A stretch of DNA of 29,757 bases from Brachionus koreanus (Eukaryota; Rotifera; Eurotatoria; Ploima; Brachionidae). Each line of letters starts with the position of its first letter. The first letter of the stretch is position 1. The stretch is from the NCBI GenBank assembly GCA_016987375.1, contig PJRA01000503.1, positions 5,737 through 35,493 of the forward strand. Reading direction: 5' to 3'. Position numbers and translations under genes: made by a program. Below, one piece after another: positions 9,851 through 19,973 of the stretch. The notes beneath the pieces are model-generated. The model did not search any database, was not told where the DNA came from, and saw nothing but the letters and a program-made list of their open reading frames with translations.

Positions 9851-11087
9851 TCAAATTAGAACCACCATTTTTCGAATTCTTTCAATTTCTTTTTCAAGTT
9901 TATCTTCTGAAAGCTTAATTTTACCATCAACAACCCTTTGAAGTGCAATTATTGAATCTTGAACACTTTCGAAGCCCGTTTTCAATTCTTTTTTTAGTTT
10001 ATCATGCTCATTAGATGATTTGTTAAATCTATCATCAATTCCTTTATTAACTTTGTTCTCTAATTTCTGAAATAACAAATTTTTTAGACTAAATTCAAAG
10101 AAAAATTAAATTTACTTCAATACTAGTAGACAATTTGTTTAGATTTTTATGAAATTCGTCTTCGAATGAAACAAATCGTTTATTCATTGATTGCGTATAC
10201 TCTTCGACTTTTCTGTCTAAACGATCAAATTTTTCTGTATTGCGTTGGCTATCATCTATTTTGGAATTCAGTCTGCTTTCCAATCGAGACAAATCACTTT
10301 CTTGATTAGCTTTCAACTGGTTCACTTGGCTGCGAATATCATCAAGCATCTTTTTTACAAAAAAAAATCACAATTTTTAATTTTCTATTAAATATAAATT
10401 TTACTGTTCGAGTTTTTCCATCAATAAGCTGAATCTGTTTAACTGTATCCCCTTCTACATTTTTCAAAACCATTGTCTGTTCCATCATCACGGAATCAAA
10501 TTTTTTGTTCAATTCATTTATCTATTTCAAAATTAATTCTAAAAGTAGAAAAAACTAAATTATTTAGGCAAAAAATAACCAACTCTGCTCTCAATTTCAT
10601 TCATTCTCAATTGAGCGGATCGGTTGTTATCTTGGTACTGAAATTGTAGTTCTTTCAAACTGTTCGAATGATTCATGATGTCATTTTCAATTCTATTTAG
10701 CTGGTTGTCGTGCCTGGTTAGTTTAAACTGGTGATCTTTATTTATGGCCATGAAATTAGCTTGTAGATCATTTGTTTTGAATTCTACATTATTCATTTGA
10801 AAAGCTCGTTCAGCCAACTGAGAGTCCAGAGCTTCGATGTCAGTGTTCAATTTTTTACATACTGAAGAAATGACACGAATTTGCTCATCCAGTACTAGAC
10901 GCGCTCGTCGTTCATCTGACAAAAATTCCGACATCCCTTAAATAAATATTTGAAAAAATAATTTCGTTATGATTTAACATAGAATCTGACTATCAGCTGG
11001 TACATTTAATGGCTCATTTAAAGTTATTGGCTGAATGATCGGTGGTAATCTAGGGGTTGTGTCTCTACGTGGTGTAAAATTCGACAT
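9851..11087 (-). CDS. FAM81: FAM81-family coiled-coil protein, five exons
   Basis: Minus-strand gene. Exons: 11087-10979, 10936-10584, 10521-10405, 10349-10116 and 10066-9851, with phases consistent throughout, giving 342 aa (vertebrate FAM81A is of similar size). Introns are 42, 62, 55 and 49 bp, all GT-AG. After a Pro/Thr-rich N-terminus (1-36) the protein is almost wholly predicted coiled coil. It recalls vertebrate FAM81A/B in two places: ERRARLVLDEQIRVISSV with KLNTDIEAL (about 43-75), and LKTGFESVQDSIIALQ followed by KIKLSEDKLEKEI near the C-terminus. No signal peptide or membrane segment. Vertebrate FAM81A is reported at the postsynaptic density; the role here is unknown. The start is the ATG at 11087; the next Met, at the start of exon 2, would drop the first 37 residues. 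Donor 2 was placed before GTTGGT because only that choice keeps frame. Confidence 0.85.
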
Positions 11088-11786
11088 ATTTAACACAGAA
11101 ATTTAAATTCGCAATGATTTATAATGTCAGATTCTAGTCAAAATTTATGACGCATACATAAATAATTATACATACCTATGTAAAACTCTAATCAATCAAA
11201 ATGTTTCTTAAAAAAAAGGTAAATCGAAAATTTTGGTTTTTCAATACAAAAAATGTAAATTCATCACAATAATATATACAGTTCCTAAGGAAACTTGAAT
11301 TTATTTTAATATATTAAGATTCTGATAAAAGTTTACCTGAATAGCATGAAAATTCTTAATTTATTTTTTAATTTAAAAAAAAAAAGTGAAGACAATGAGG
11401 CATTGAATTTTGTACTCGTCAACGAGAGTGGGATGTTATAACACATATACTATATGATTACTTCTCTAGGCATTTGAATCTAGAACTTAGATCACACGCT
11501 AAAAATGGAAAAATGTTGAGAAGGTTATTTAGAACAAAAAAATTCTATCGTTGTTGCTATAGACAAAATCCAGATAAAGATTTTGGCTGATTATTTAGAA
11601 TACTTGGAACAATTTCTTTCAGTTTATTCAATTCAATTCACCTAGGCTCCTCTTTTCAAATATAAAATATTAAATGTTCGTAGGATATGATAAAACTCTA
11701 ATATTTTTTCTTTTGAAATCATTCCTTCACTATTGTAGTACTATGACAATTGTTCATTAAAAAAATCTAAGCAAAAGAAAACACAT
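11088..11786. other. FAM81 upstream region and unassigned sequence
   Basis: Contains the presumed FAM81 promoter (divergent from nothing obvious). No TATA box can be told apart from background AT. From about 11380 a plus-strand stretch with readable pieces (ALNFVLVNES, SLLLYYD-like) may be the worn endonuclease part of the non-LTR element that is clear from 11787 on, but this is not secure. Confidence 0.35.
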
Positions 11787-12549
11787 CAATCTCCACGTTT
11801 TGATGCTGAATTAAGATCATTAAGAATACTTAGGGATTATTGTTATCATAATTAAATGATGGACAAAAATATTATAGAGTGAACAGAATCATTATAGAGA
11901 AGCTAGAAGGAAGCATCAAAGAATAAAATTATTTTTAGAGGCTAAAAAGTCTAAAGACTTCAAACATTTTGGAATTTTTATAAAGCATCCATAAAATTTA
12001 GAGGAGATGCTGATTTTGACAGCTTTCCAGAAGAGCCTTATTGAGATGTTAAAAAAGCCTCTAATATTGTTTATCAAGTGCAAATGTTTAATAGTTGCTT
12101 GCATTGATTCTTCCTCTTCGTCCAGTGAAACTGAAAAAAAAAGGCTGTTGACGAACTTCCTTCATCAAGCTCTCCTCAAGCGCTTTGGAATTAAAACTAA
12201 AGTAATTGAAAATATTAGCGAATTTTTTGTTCCATTACTTTAAGAGCTCTTCAATAACAGTTTAGTTTTTAAAAAGATAAAGAAAATTGCCATTGTTAAT
12301 CCCTAATTTAAAAATAAAGCTTGTAGGTCAGATATAAACAATTATCGAGTGATTCCAGTTTTATCACCAGTAGAAAAAAAATTAGAAAAACTATTGACAT
12401 CTATCTTACTATTTTGAACCGATAAGATTTTATTTAATGGACAACATGATTTTAGATCTGAACATTCTTTTCAAGCAACCATCCATATGAGTAAATAAGT
12501 GAAACGAATAAAGCATTTGATGTTATTGATACAAATTTATTACTTTTAA
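11787..12549 (+). mobile_element. Non-LTR retrotransposon remnant, second family
   Basis: Plus-strand remnant of an ORF2. Recognisable order: linker SPRFDAELRSLRILRDY (11790), KDFKHFWNFYKASIKF (about 11955-12000), ELFNNSLVFKKIKKIAIVNP (12244-12303), then RT segments SDINNYRVIPVLSPVEKKL (about 12330-12385), NGQHDFRSEHSFQA (about 12436-12478) and, after a frameshift, KAFDVIDTNLLLL (about 12508-12547). In-frame stops occur at 12241, 12304 and elsewhere. The KAFDVID motif differs from the AFDRVWH of copies A to D, so this is another family. The RT is cut at a TTAA by the piggyBac-like MITE at 12550. Confidence 0.75.
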
Positions 12550-12665
12550 CACTTGAAGCACCAAGCATTTTTCACATTTTTTTAATTAAAAAAATATTTT
12601 ATAAAAATACTATAATAAATTTATAAAGTAATTTCATTATTTAAAGAAAACCTTAAAATCGAAAA
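12550..12665 (+). mobile_element. Truncated piggyBac-like MITE inside the non-LTR remnant
   Basis: Starts right after TTAA (12546-12549) with CACTTGAAGCACCAAGC. It aligns with the reverse complement of the right half of the complete MITE at 21942-22149, including a shared TTTATAAAGTAAT segment. Similarity is lost near 12665, so the other half is deleted or diverged. Confidence 0.65.
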
Positions 12666-13514
12666 TCGAAAGTAGTAAATGTTAGAAAATATGTTTAAAA
12701 TAGCAAAGTAAATTAAAAAAGCTGACATTAGCTAAGTTTAAATTATTTTCTTTTTTATTTAATTATGATTTTTTTAGAAAGTTAAATAAAAAAAATTAAT
12801 TATTTTTTAAATAAGAATTTTAACAGAAAAATATAAAAAAGGCTGGGCCTAAGCTTTAAAAAAAAACTAGAATATATAACTTAAGCAGAAGAAGGATGCT
12901 TGGAAAATTTAATAAAAAAATTATACTATTAAAAATTTTTGGTAATTCTTGAGTTAACTAATTGATAATTTTATGAACCTACCAGAGTACAATTTTACTC
13001 TTTCGCAAAAAATTTGTCATACAAGTGTAGTTGTAAATTTTTTTATTTTGTTATTTATTTCAAACTCATGTAATCATTGTTTTTAATTTTTCAACAAAAC
13101 CAATTTAACCTTTTTATGGTTATATTGTAAAATTTACTAATTTTACCCCCAGACATTAGGGCTGAAAAGAGGGATATAATCCACTCTGAACTGTCCCGGG
13201 CTGTAAAATGCCAAAATTAATAAAAATATGTGTAAATGTATAATCTGATGGTAAATTATTTCAATTTTTTTGTTAATTTAACAGTCCTATTTTAATTAAT
13301 GCTTTTTTAACCTATCTTTATTTCACACAATGCCAAATTGTTAATGCTATTTTGTTAATTGCTTTTTTAATGTGACAACATCCACTGATGGAAGAAGCTA
13401 TTTTCAAACATTTCAACGATTAAAAATTCTTCCAGAAAATTTTATTTAAAAAAATTTAAACACTTAAAATTTAAATAAAATTAAAAAAAAAATTGAGCAT
13501 GATATGTGTTTCAT
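12666..13514. other. Spacer between retroelement and GPCR gene
   Basis: AT-rich without gene. A small less AT-rich patch (13145-13210, containing ACTGTCCCGGGCTG) stands out and may be a transposon scrap. TTTATT at 13441-13446 gives an AATAAA on the minus strand about 70 bases downstream of the GPCR stop. Confidence 0.45.
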
Positions 13515-15260
13515 TCAGTTATCACTAGGCCTTTGCTCAGTTGAACTAAAATTTTTTTGTCCTTCATTAATAAATGAATTTTCTGCAGAACAACAATTGC
13601 TAAACGATTGATCCCTATTAACTTGCAAGCAGCTTCTAGATGATCGCAAATTTGGCTTATAGTCTACTGTTAAATTGAATTGAGCGTTTTTTCTATTTGT
13701 TTGAACATTTTCCGTCTTGCATGCGTACAATATGTTCATGAAAATAAAACCAAATTCTTGTCTAAATTTGGCTGGTCCAAAAACAATATAGAGCAAAAAA
13801 TTAATACTAGAATTGCACATTATTAAGAAATTTGATAGATCGAGACAAATTGAAGCGAATGCGCTTTTATCAAACTCGATAGTTGGGTAAATTACATAGA
13901 TTATTTTGGCGATGGCGGCAGGAAAATGACATACAAAAAAGATGGCAACTACACCAAATAGTGTGAGTGTCAATGCTCGTCCTCTATGTGAATTTTTACT
14001 ATGCTGTATATTCGAGCTCGATGACGGTTTGGTAAAGCTCAAGCTTGAAACAATGCTTGATTTGGGAGCTAATGTGCATCCAAGCGTTGTTTCTTTTAGC
14101 TCAGACTCGTTTTTAGAGGCCTCATCACAATTTGTATTGACTGAATTGTAGTCCTTAAGAATTTGACTAGGATCTCTTTTGAGTCTGTATTTTTTACATC
14201 GATTTTTAGACTTGAAATAGGCACGTAATAGAACTAAATTGAATATTAGAATGAGAATAAATGGAAATATATAAATGGCTATCATGTAAAACCAGAGGTG
14301 AAATATTTGACGGAATAGACGGGTTTGACCAAAACTAGTAATTGTCGTAAAGACATACGTTTTGTGCTGAATTTCAATTGAACTTAGCTTTTTTTCAAAC
14401 ATTTGTGGTACCAAATAAACAATGGCCATTACATACAACATCATAATTGTTAGCTTAACTCTTTTTATTTTATTTCTGGTGGTCACTTGATTTTTTAGAC
14501 AATCTGAATTTGATTCTAGATTAGATATTGATACATTTTTAAATGTTGAATGCTCTTTTAACCTAACCGAGCACCAACATAAAGGAATAAAACAATTTTT
14601 TTTTGAATAAAATTTTAACTCATAGGTATTTTGTGTACAGTTGTTTTTTAGTTTAACATGACAAAGAAATGCTTGTGAATGTTCAGAATTTTTGTTGTCT
14701 GAGTCATTGAGCGCATATTTGCGTTTTTTTATTGAGCTAAAAAAATTAGATGGTTTGACAATAGATCGGCATCGGTGAATGGAAAAGGCGCAAATGAGCC
14801 AAACACTCAGAGCCTGAAGAGTGGTTGCTATAGGATGCGTGTAAACTGAAATACTTAAGCAAAATTCTCGGTATTTGGTTAAGTTTATTTCCAAGTATGG
14901 AGGTGGCATATACTCGAGCATATTTAATATGGCGAATATACAACTGAACAAGTCGCAAAAACTCAATGCTGTAAGATAAGCATAAAAACTGGATAGTTTG
15001 TACTCGAATGAAAAATTTTGTCGAGACCTCGGATTAAAAGAATATTTTCGGCCTCTTGTAAGACTTGGCATGAATAGAATATACAAACTTATAATATTAC
15101 CCAGTATGCCAAACACTGATATTACAACTCCGAGTGACCCGAAAACATGTCTCCAGATCTCTAGGTCCGAATTGTGACGAACTTCGTAATATATTTGATG
15201 CTGCAAATAGTCATTTTGTATTTCAGTCACATTTAAGTGACTTGAATTTTTTGCAATCAT
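13515..15260 (-). CDS. Rhodopsin-class GPCR, FMRFamide-receptor-like
   Basis: A single exon encoding 581 aa. Seven membrane segments: TM1 38-62 (GILGN, Asn55), TM2 92-115 (LSFCDLF, Asp103), TM3 143-166, TM4 269-287, TM5 322-346 (Pro333), TM6 428-452 (FVCHFPAAI with CxxP), TM7 470-495 ending NSSINFLLYIVFG, then helix-8 motif AKFRQEF. The TM3 start, the TM5 context and the NSSxNF..Y TM7 are typical of invertebrate FMRFamide-type peptide receptors. N-linked sites (Asn5, Asn10) sit in the extracellular N-terminus. Oddities: DRY is replaced by HRC (162-164), NPxxY by NFLLY, and the loop between TM3 and TM4 is about 100 residues and Cys-rich instead of about 20. The TM5-TM6 loop is long and Ser-rich, and no Cys is seen in the second extracellular loop to pair with Cys134. 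It likely signals through G proteins at the plasma membrane; the ligand is unknown. Confidence 0.85.
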   Translation of the reverse strand: MIAKNSSHLNVTEIQNDYLQHQIYYEVRHNSDLEIWRHVFGSLGVVISVFGILGNIISLYILFMPSLTRGRKYSFNPRSRQNFSFEYKLSSFYAYLTALSFCDLFSCIFAILNMLEYMPPPYLEINLTKYREFCLSISVYTHPIATTLQALSVWLICAFSIHRCRSIVKPSNFFSSIKKRKYALNDSDNKNSEHSQAFLCHVKLKNNCTQNTYELKFYSKKNCFIPLCWCSVRLKEHSTFKNVSISNLESNSDCLKNQVTTRNKIKRVKLTIMMLYVMAIVYLVPQMFEKKLSSIEIQHKTYVFTTITSFGQTRLFRQIFHLWFYMIAIYIFPFILILIFNLVLLRAYFKSKNRCKKYRLKRDPSQILKDYNSVNTNCDEASKNESELKETTLGCTLAPKSSIVSSLSFTKPSSSSNIQHSKNSHRGRALTLTLFGVVAIFFVCHFPAAIAKIIYVIYPTIEFDKSAFASICLDLSNFLIMCNSSINFLLYIVFGPAKFRQEFGFIFMNILYACKTENVQTNRKNAQFNLTVDYKPNLRSSRSCLQVNRDQSFSNCCSAENSFINEGQKNFSSTEQRPSDN

Positions 15261-15469
15261 TACTAATTATCTAAAACTTGGCTATAAATCACCTTTTAAC
15301 ATAAAATATAGCTTTTATTAAAAAAAAGAATATTTATTTGTGAAAATCAAAGAAATATATTAGAATTTAAGATTTATAAAATTTTATCAAAATTTTCTTA
15401 AAAATTAAAAATCGAAAAATGAAATTTCCAATAAAAAATTTTATGTTTTATCATTTTTAAATTGTAACA
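15261..15469. other. GPCR 5' flank
   Basis: AT-rich, about 200 bp between the GPCR start codon and the retrotransposon tail at 15470. It must hold the proximal promoter unless a 5' untranslated exon lies beyond; no distinctive site is visible. Confidence 0.4.
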
Positions 15470-15620
15470 TTTATTTATTTATTTGTTTTGTGTACCGAGC
15501 TAATGCTCTTTCGGAATAAAAGAAAATTAAAATGTAGCAGATAATTGAAAAGAGGAAAAAATAGATAAAATGAAATAAAGAGCAAAACTGATGCTCAGGA
15601 AAAAAGTAGGAAATAGTATG
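15470..15620 (-). mobile_element. Non-LTR copy D, 3' end with AAAT tail
   Basis: Minus-strand 3' end: a stem-loop GAGC/GCTC (15497-15508), then a GGTACACAAAACA stretch and a run of AAAT units reaching 15470. The same terminal sequence closes copy B and, on the other strand, copy C. The RT fragment at 15907-16069 in the same orientation is probably the upstream part of this copy, separated by the hAT MITE. Confidence 0.7.
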
Positions 15621-15914
15621 GTAGCAATCAGAATTGTTTTTAAGTCACAAGTCTTAAGTCAAGTCAAGTCATAACTTTGATTAATTTTTGTGATTTGAAC
15701 AAGAGATATTTCGGCTTTGAGGGGCCTGGGTCAAAAAGTAGAGAAGTAATGCTAAGTGCAAAAATCCTATCTTAAAATTTTAATTATTTAATTAAATTAC
15801 CTTTTTTTCCTGAAAAATTGGCGTTTATTTCTTGACTAAAAAAAAAACAAAAAATTTAAGTCAATTCATAGCTTAGACTTAAAATTGTGACTTATAAACA
15901 AGTCTGGTAGCAAA
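15621..15914. mobile_element. hAT-type MITE, 278 bp, with 8-bp TSD
   Basis: The element spans 15629-15906. Its termini are CAGAATTGTTTTTAAGTC and, from the other end, CAGACTTGTTTATAAGTC, both followed by ACAA. It is flanked by GTAGCAAT (15621-15628) and GTAGCAAA (15907-15914), an 8-bp duplication with one mismatch. Terminal CAG and an 8-bp duplication are the signature of the hAT superfamily. There is no ORF; it is non-autonomous. A second member lies at 18771-19028. Confidence 0.85.
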
Positions 15915-16069
15915 TACACAATGTAAATGAAATGTAAATCACTTAAATTATTATTAACACTGGCTCTGAATTTCCTAGAGTCGATTAAAGAGTTTTTCCA
16001 GTGAACAACTGGAATATTCATTTTAATAAACTTAGAAATTAGACCATCATGCCAGACTCGATCAAATGC
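15907..16069 (-). pseudogene. Non-LTR copy D, reverse transcriptase fragment
   Basis: One open stretch on the minus strand reads AFDRVWHDGLISKFIKMNIP and, further on, SRKFRASVNNNLSD. This is the RT palm segment with its first catalytic Asp (FDRVWHDG). The next expected motifs (LQGSVLSP, YxDD) are absent, so the copy is internally deleted before its 3' end. The hAT MITE is inserted directly downstream. Confidence 0.75.
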
Positions 16070-18762
16070 TTAATTCTAACATTGATCTACTTAATTTAAA
16101 ACCTAATTTTTATCATTTTTAAGATCAATATAATCTCCTTTAATTTAAAAATATAATTTAACACAACACTTTAATCAAAATATGGATTTTAATTGAAATT
16201 TTATTTAAGACTTAGTTTAAAAAGTCTTTATTCTAATCTGTTAAAAATAACGTCTTAATAAAAATTTTAATAGGAATATTAAAAGGCTGAAATCTAGACA
16301 AACTTTTATTTCTTATATTCACACAAATGTTGTTTAATAGAAAAAAAAAGCATACGCTTTTTTCAATTCAGTATTAAAATTTAGATAATAATCTTAATCG
16401 ATTAATCTTGAAAATTTTATTTTCTGATTACATATTTGATTTAAACCATTACTGCAATTTTGATAAATACATACACTGAACTGAACAAACTTTCCAAGAC
16501 CAAATTTTGCTAGCAAAAATGATGAGGATTGATTTTTTAAATTGATTTTATTTGATTTGAATAGTTCATTATTTTTCACCTTTTTTTCGTTATTTATAAA
16601 AACTACTATGAAATAATAATATTAAAACATTTATTTTTCACATGAGTTTTTACATTATTGTAGTAAATTTAGATTATAAATTTAATTTTGAACTAGATAA
16701 TATTTGGATAATTCTTAAAAAGATTTTAGAAAAATAAATTTCTTTAACTTTTAAAGTCTTTTTTTCACAACTATTTTTATTTTAAATAGAAAAAAAATTA
16801 ATCTAATTTTGAAAAAAATCAAATATGCTCACTTTAAAAATATTTTTTAATCTTTAACTCATTCATTTGTAAAATTAAAAAAATAGTTTATGGGAGAAGA
16901 TTCAAATTCCTGTGTATTAGTAAATCTGATTATGTAGTCTAATCGAAATTAAAAATTATGATTTTATTGTCTGAATAATTGAATGAATGATAACAATCTT
17001 ATATTTGAGACATTACAGATGTTTTTTTTTTTTTATTCAGCATTTAATTAAATAATAATTATTTTTTATTTTAAGATGATGGAATTTTTTTTTCAAAATG
17101 ATTTTCAATATTAAACTTCAGATGTAGATGTAATTAGATATAGACAATTAAAACAATATCCAAACAATGAAAAAAATGAATTACGATTAATTTAGCTAGA
17201 AATAATTGTATCCGTTTAAAAAAAAAATTTCTAAAATTCACTAAAAAACCATTTAGAAAAAATCTGTAATTAATATTGAACGATTTTTGTTGTAAATTTT
17301 TTGTCCAGTGTTTGAATGAGCATAAATTCAGATTGGATTTATTTTAAATTTATACTAGAAATTTTACTATTTGAGTTATTATATTTATGCCACAAATTAC
17401 CAGAGGTAATAAACATGATTGATAGAGCTCAACTTGCAACAAAGTAACATGAAAAACTCCGAACTCAATTTTTTTTTCATGATTTCATAAATCGGATTAA
17501 TTAATAAAAGTTTCGTGTCGAATGAAATCCCTATTTGTAAAATTTCTTTTCAAAAAATGAAAATAGCTGTAATTTTTCCGATTAATTTTAACTAAGCTTA
17601 TTTTCATTACTAGTATTTCTCTTAATTAGCTTCATCGCACAAACAATCTAAATTCAACATTAATTGTTAAATATTTCTGCTGATTATTAATATGTCAAAA
17701 AAAAAACTTAGACTAATTTATTTGAAAAATGAAATCTTTATACAATATTTGTGAAGGAAAACGATTGCTTAAATAGTTAATTTTTTATATAATCCTTTAT
17801 AGACAAAGTGCATCTTGGCTCCGAAATTCAGTAAAATTGATTGAAAACTGAAAAGGATTATTTAACTGAAAAAAAATTGTTTAAGTATTATTCAAAATCG
17901 ATTTACTTGTGTCTACCATTCTTAATGTTGACGAGTTGAGTATATAAGCATATTTTCGAAAATATATTCACGGTGAATACACGATTTATTCTTGATTTTA
18001 AAAAGCAAAAATTTTGTACAATATAACCAATTAATTTGTTTTTATAATTACTGAGTTTTATTTTAATAGACAATTATGCTATTTAAGTAAATTTTCTAAA
18101 GAAATAGTCTTTTTTTTTTAATAATTAAAATCTAAGATATTTTCTGCTTCATTATGGTGACCAGCTAAAGTCTTCTTAAGAAGCTTTATTCAATTATAAA
18201 GGAATAATCTCTTGATACTCCATGATAATACTGAGCTAATTGAATTTAAAATTCAAATTTTCTTCAGAAATTTCTGATGAATTGATTATTTATTTTTTTA
18301 TTTTCTTTCTATTTCAAAATGAGCTACTTAAATAGACTTGAGTCTCATTTTTTTTCATTTAATTATCTAACCACTTTAAAGTGATTAATTAAAACCCTTT
18401 TAGATTAATTAATTTAAGAAACAATTGTGCTGTGTTTTCTCTTTGATTCTTTATTATTGTATTTTTTTTAATATATAAACATTGAGAAAAAGAATAAGTT
18501 CTTAATTTGAAATAAAGCAAATGAGGCAATTTGATTGAATAAGGCTCAATCGAAGCGAAATACTATGAAGTATGAAAAATTGAGATACGAATAAGTTTTT
18601 TAGTGTTTTGTTATAAAATTACACAATTAAACTGTCATATATGTTTCATTCATATGTCTATCATTGTTTATAGTTCTATGTTTTAACGAATATGAATATA
18701 ATATGACATAATTCATATTGATCTTTTAGGAGAAAACATAATAATCTATTTAATTTTCATAT
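16070..18762. other. Gene-poor AT-rich stretch
   Basis: Scanned on both strands. Only short chance frames, such as 16394-16579 minus, and homopolymer A/T runs were found. No mobile-element terminus with a target duplication was recognised. Confidence 0.5.
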
Positions 18763-19036
18763 ATTTATATCAGGCTAGTACAAAAGTCAGCAAAAAAGGT
18801 CTCAATAAGTCATTAAAAGTTAAATTCAAGACTTTAACTTGTTGGATTAAAATAAAAAAATAAAGTACTTTAAAATTTTTTTATTAAATAAGAATATTTA
18901 CTTAAAATAACTTTAATAAAAAAATGTTTAGTTTTTATTTAAACGCTTTAAAAAATCAAAACTACCCCGCAAAATTGTTGAAATTTTTTCCAACAACTTT
19001 AAAATTTTGTGACTTTTAAACAACTCTGATTTATAT
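18763..19036. mobile_element. hAT-type MITE, 258 bp, with perfect 8-bp TSD
   Basis: The element spans 18771-19028, flanked by ATTTATAT on both sides (18763-18770 and 19029-19036). Ends: CAGGCTAGTACAAAAGTC on the left and, from the right, CAGAGTTGTTTAAAAGTC followed by ACAA. The right end closely matches the MITE at 15629-15906, so they form one family. Within it, TTGTTG (about 18973) and CAACAA (about 18991) form a small internal stem. No ORF. Confidence 0.85.
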
Positions 19037-19100
19037 GTTTTATTTAAAGTATTCTTGCTTATAATTTCCTATAATAATTTCAATATTCAATATTTTCATA
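19029..19100 (+). repeat. 72-bp direct repeat, copy 1
   Basis: Matches 19420-19491 with a few substitutions at an offset of 391 bp. It starts exactly at the right border of the hAT MITE and includes its target duplication. Confidence 0.7.
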
Positions 19101-19419
19101 GAAAAGGGTTCAACGAAGCCTTATATTGTTGATGGAGGTTAAAGGTAAATATTGAAATAACTGATAATAAACCGTTTGTGATGCTAATAAAAACTAAACC
19201 GAATACAAAAAATAATTTTAGAGTTTAAATAAATTACTAATCAATTTTAATTTAATTTTTTTTTTCATTAAAACTTTGTAGCACTATTAAGTATTATATA
19301 TTTTTCTGTAGCTTAGGCATTATGCTTTTAAACGATATACTTTTATACTTACTTTATATTAAAATTGTTGAAATATTCATCTATTAAAGTTACCATATCC
19401 TAAATTTAAAAAAACCTGT

Positions 19420-19491
19420 ATTTATATGTTTTATTCATAGTATTCTTGCTTATAATTTCCTATAAAAATTTCAATATTCAATATTTTCATA
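19420..19491 (+). repeat. 72-bp direct repeat, copy 2
   Basis: Second copy. The bases just before it (AAAAAACCTG) weakly resemble the end of the hAT MITE, so the duplication may have included the MITE border. Confidence 0.7.
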
Positions 19492-19546
19492 CTCTAATAC
19501 ATTTTTTTCATATTATTTATGAATATATTTCAGTTTATTTATATTT

Positions 19547-19677
19547 TAGTGCTTCACACTTAACTCGAACTCGAGAGAAGAAATAGAAGAGTACGAGGTA
19601 AATCATTACTCTAAGAGAGTAAAAGGGTTAGACTTTTCTCAGAGTCCCGAAGAGTTCGAATTAAGTTTGGTACACTG
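19547..19677. mobile_element. Small Tc1/mariner-like MITE, 131 bp
   Basis: Imperfect terminal repeats of about 26 bp: TAGTGCTTCACACTTAAC from the left and CAGTGTACCAAACTTAAT from the right, both continuing TCGAACTC. A TA follows the right end, while the left flank is TT, so the target duplication is not fully preserved. The interior carries a further small hairpin (ACTCT/AGAGT near 19608-19620). No coding capacity. Confidence 0.6.
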
Positions 19678-19797
19678 TATTCATTTAAAATCATATGATA
19701 TATTAATATTCAAATTTTTTATAATTGCTCTAAAATTTGGCGTCTGTTTTTGGGTTACGGCTTTTGCTTTAAAATTCAAGGAATTTTAGACAAAAAA

Positions 19798-19973
19798 TTA
19801 AATTTGTCTTTTATTTTTATTTATTTATTTAAATAATAATTTAAGGGCGGTGACCCTTGGGAAGTTCAGAATGGTCTAGAACCTTCTTTTCAACCCCCAT
19901 GCGGTTATAGAAATGTTTAATACAATTAAAGAGATATAGATAAGAATTTTTGTACGTTTAAATTTGTCTTTTA
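19798..19973 (-). mobile_element. 144-bp retroposed element with 16-bp TSD
   Basis: The element spans 19814-19957 on the minus strand, with an AAAT-type tail at its left end. It is flanked by a perfect 16-bp direct repeat TTAAATTTGTCTTTTA (19798-19813 and 19958-19973). Just upstream of the tail, AAGGG/CCCTT (19843-19858) forms a stem-loop. It is either a short SINE or a 5'-truncated LINE 3' end. No RNA polymerase III box could be confirmed. Confidence 0.8.

Noticed and set aside
11916..12104. Minus-strand ORF of 62 codons
   Set aside because: Antisense to the plus-strand non-LTR linker region, which is recognisable.
12007..12243. Plus-strand ORF as an independent gene
   Set aside because: Its last part is in frame with retrotransposon ORF2 sequence continuing after the stop; it is part of that remnant.
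13942..14151. Plus-strand ORF of 69 codons
   Set aside because: Antisense shadow of the GPCR.
14746..14958. Minus-strand ORF of 70 codons
   Set aside because: Alternative frame within the GPCR exon; the GPCR frame carries all transmembrane motifs.
16394..16579. Minus-strand ORF of 61 codons
   Set aside because: No motif, no splice context and AT-rich composition; not distinguishable from chance.
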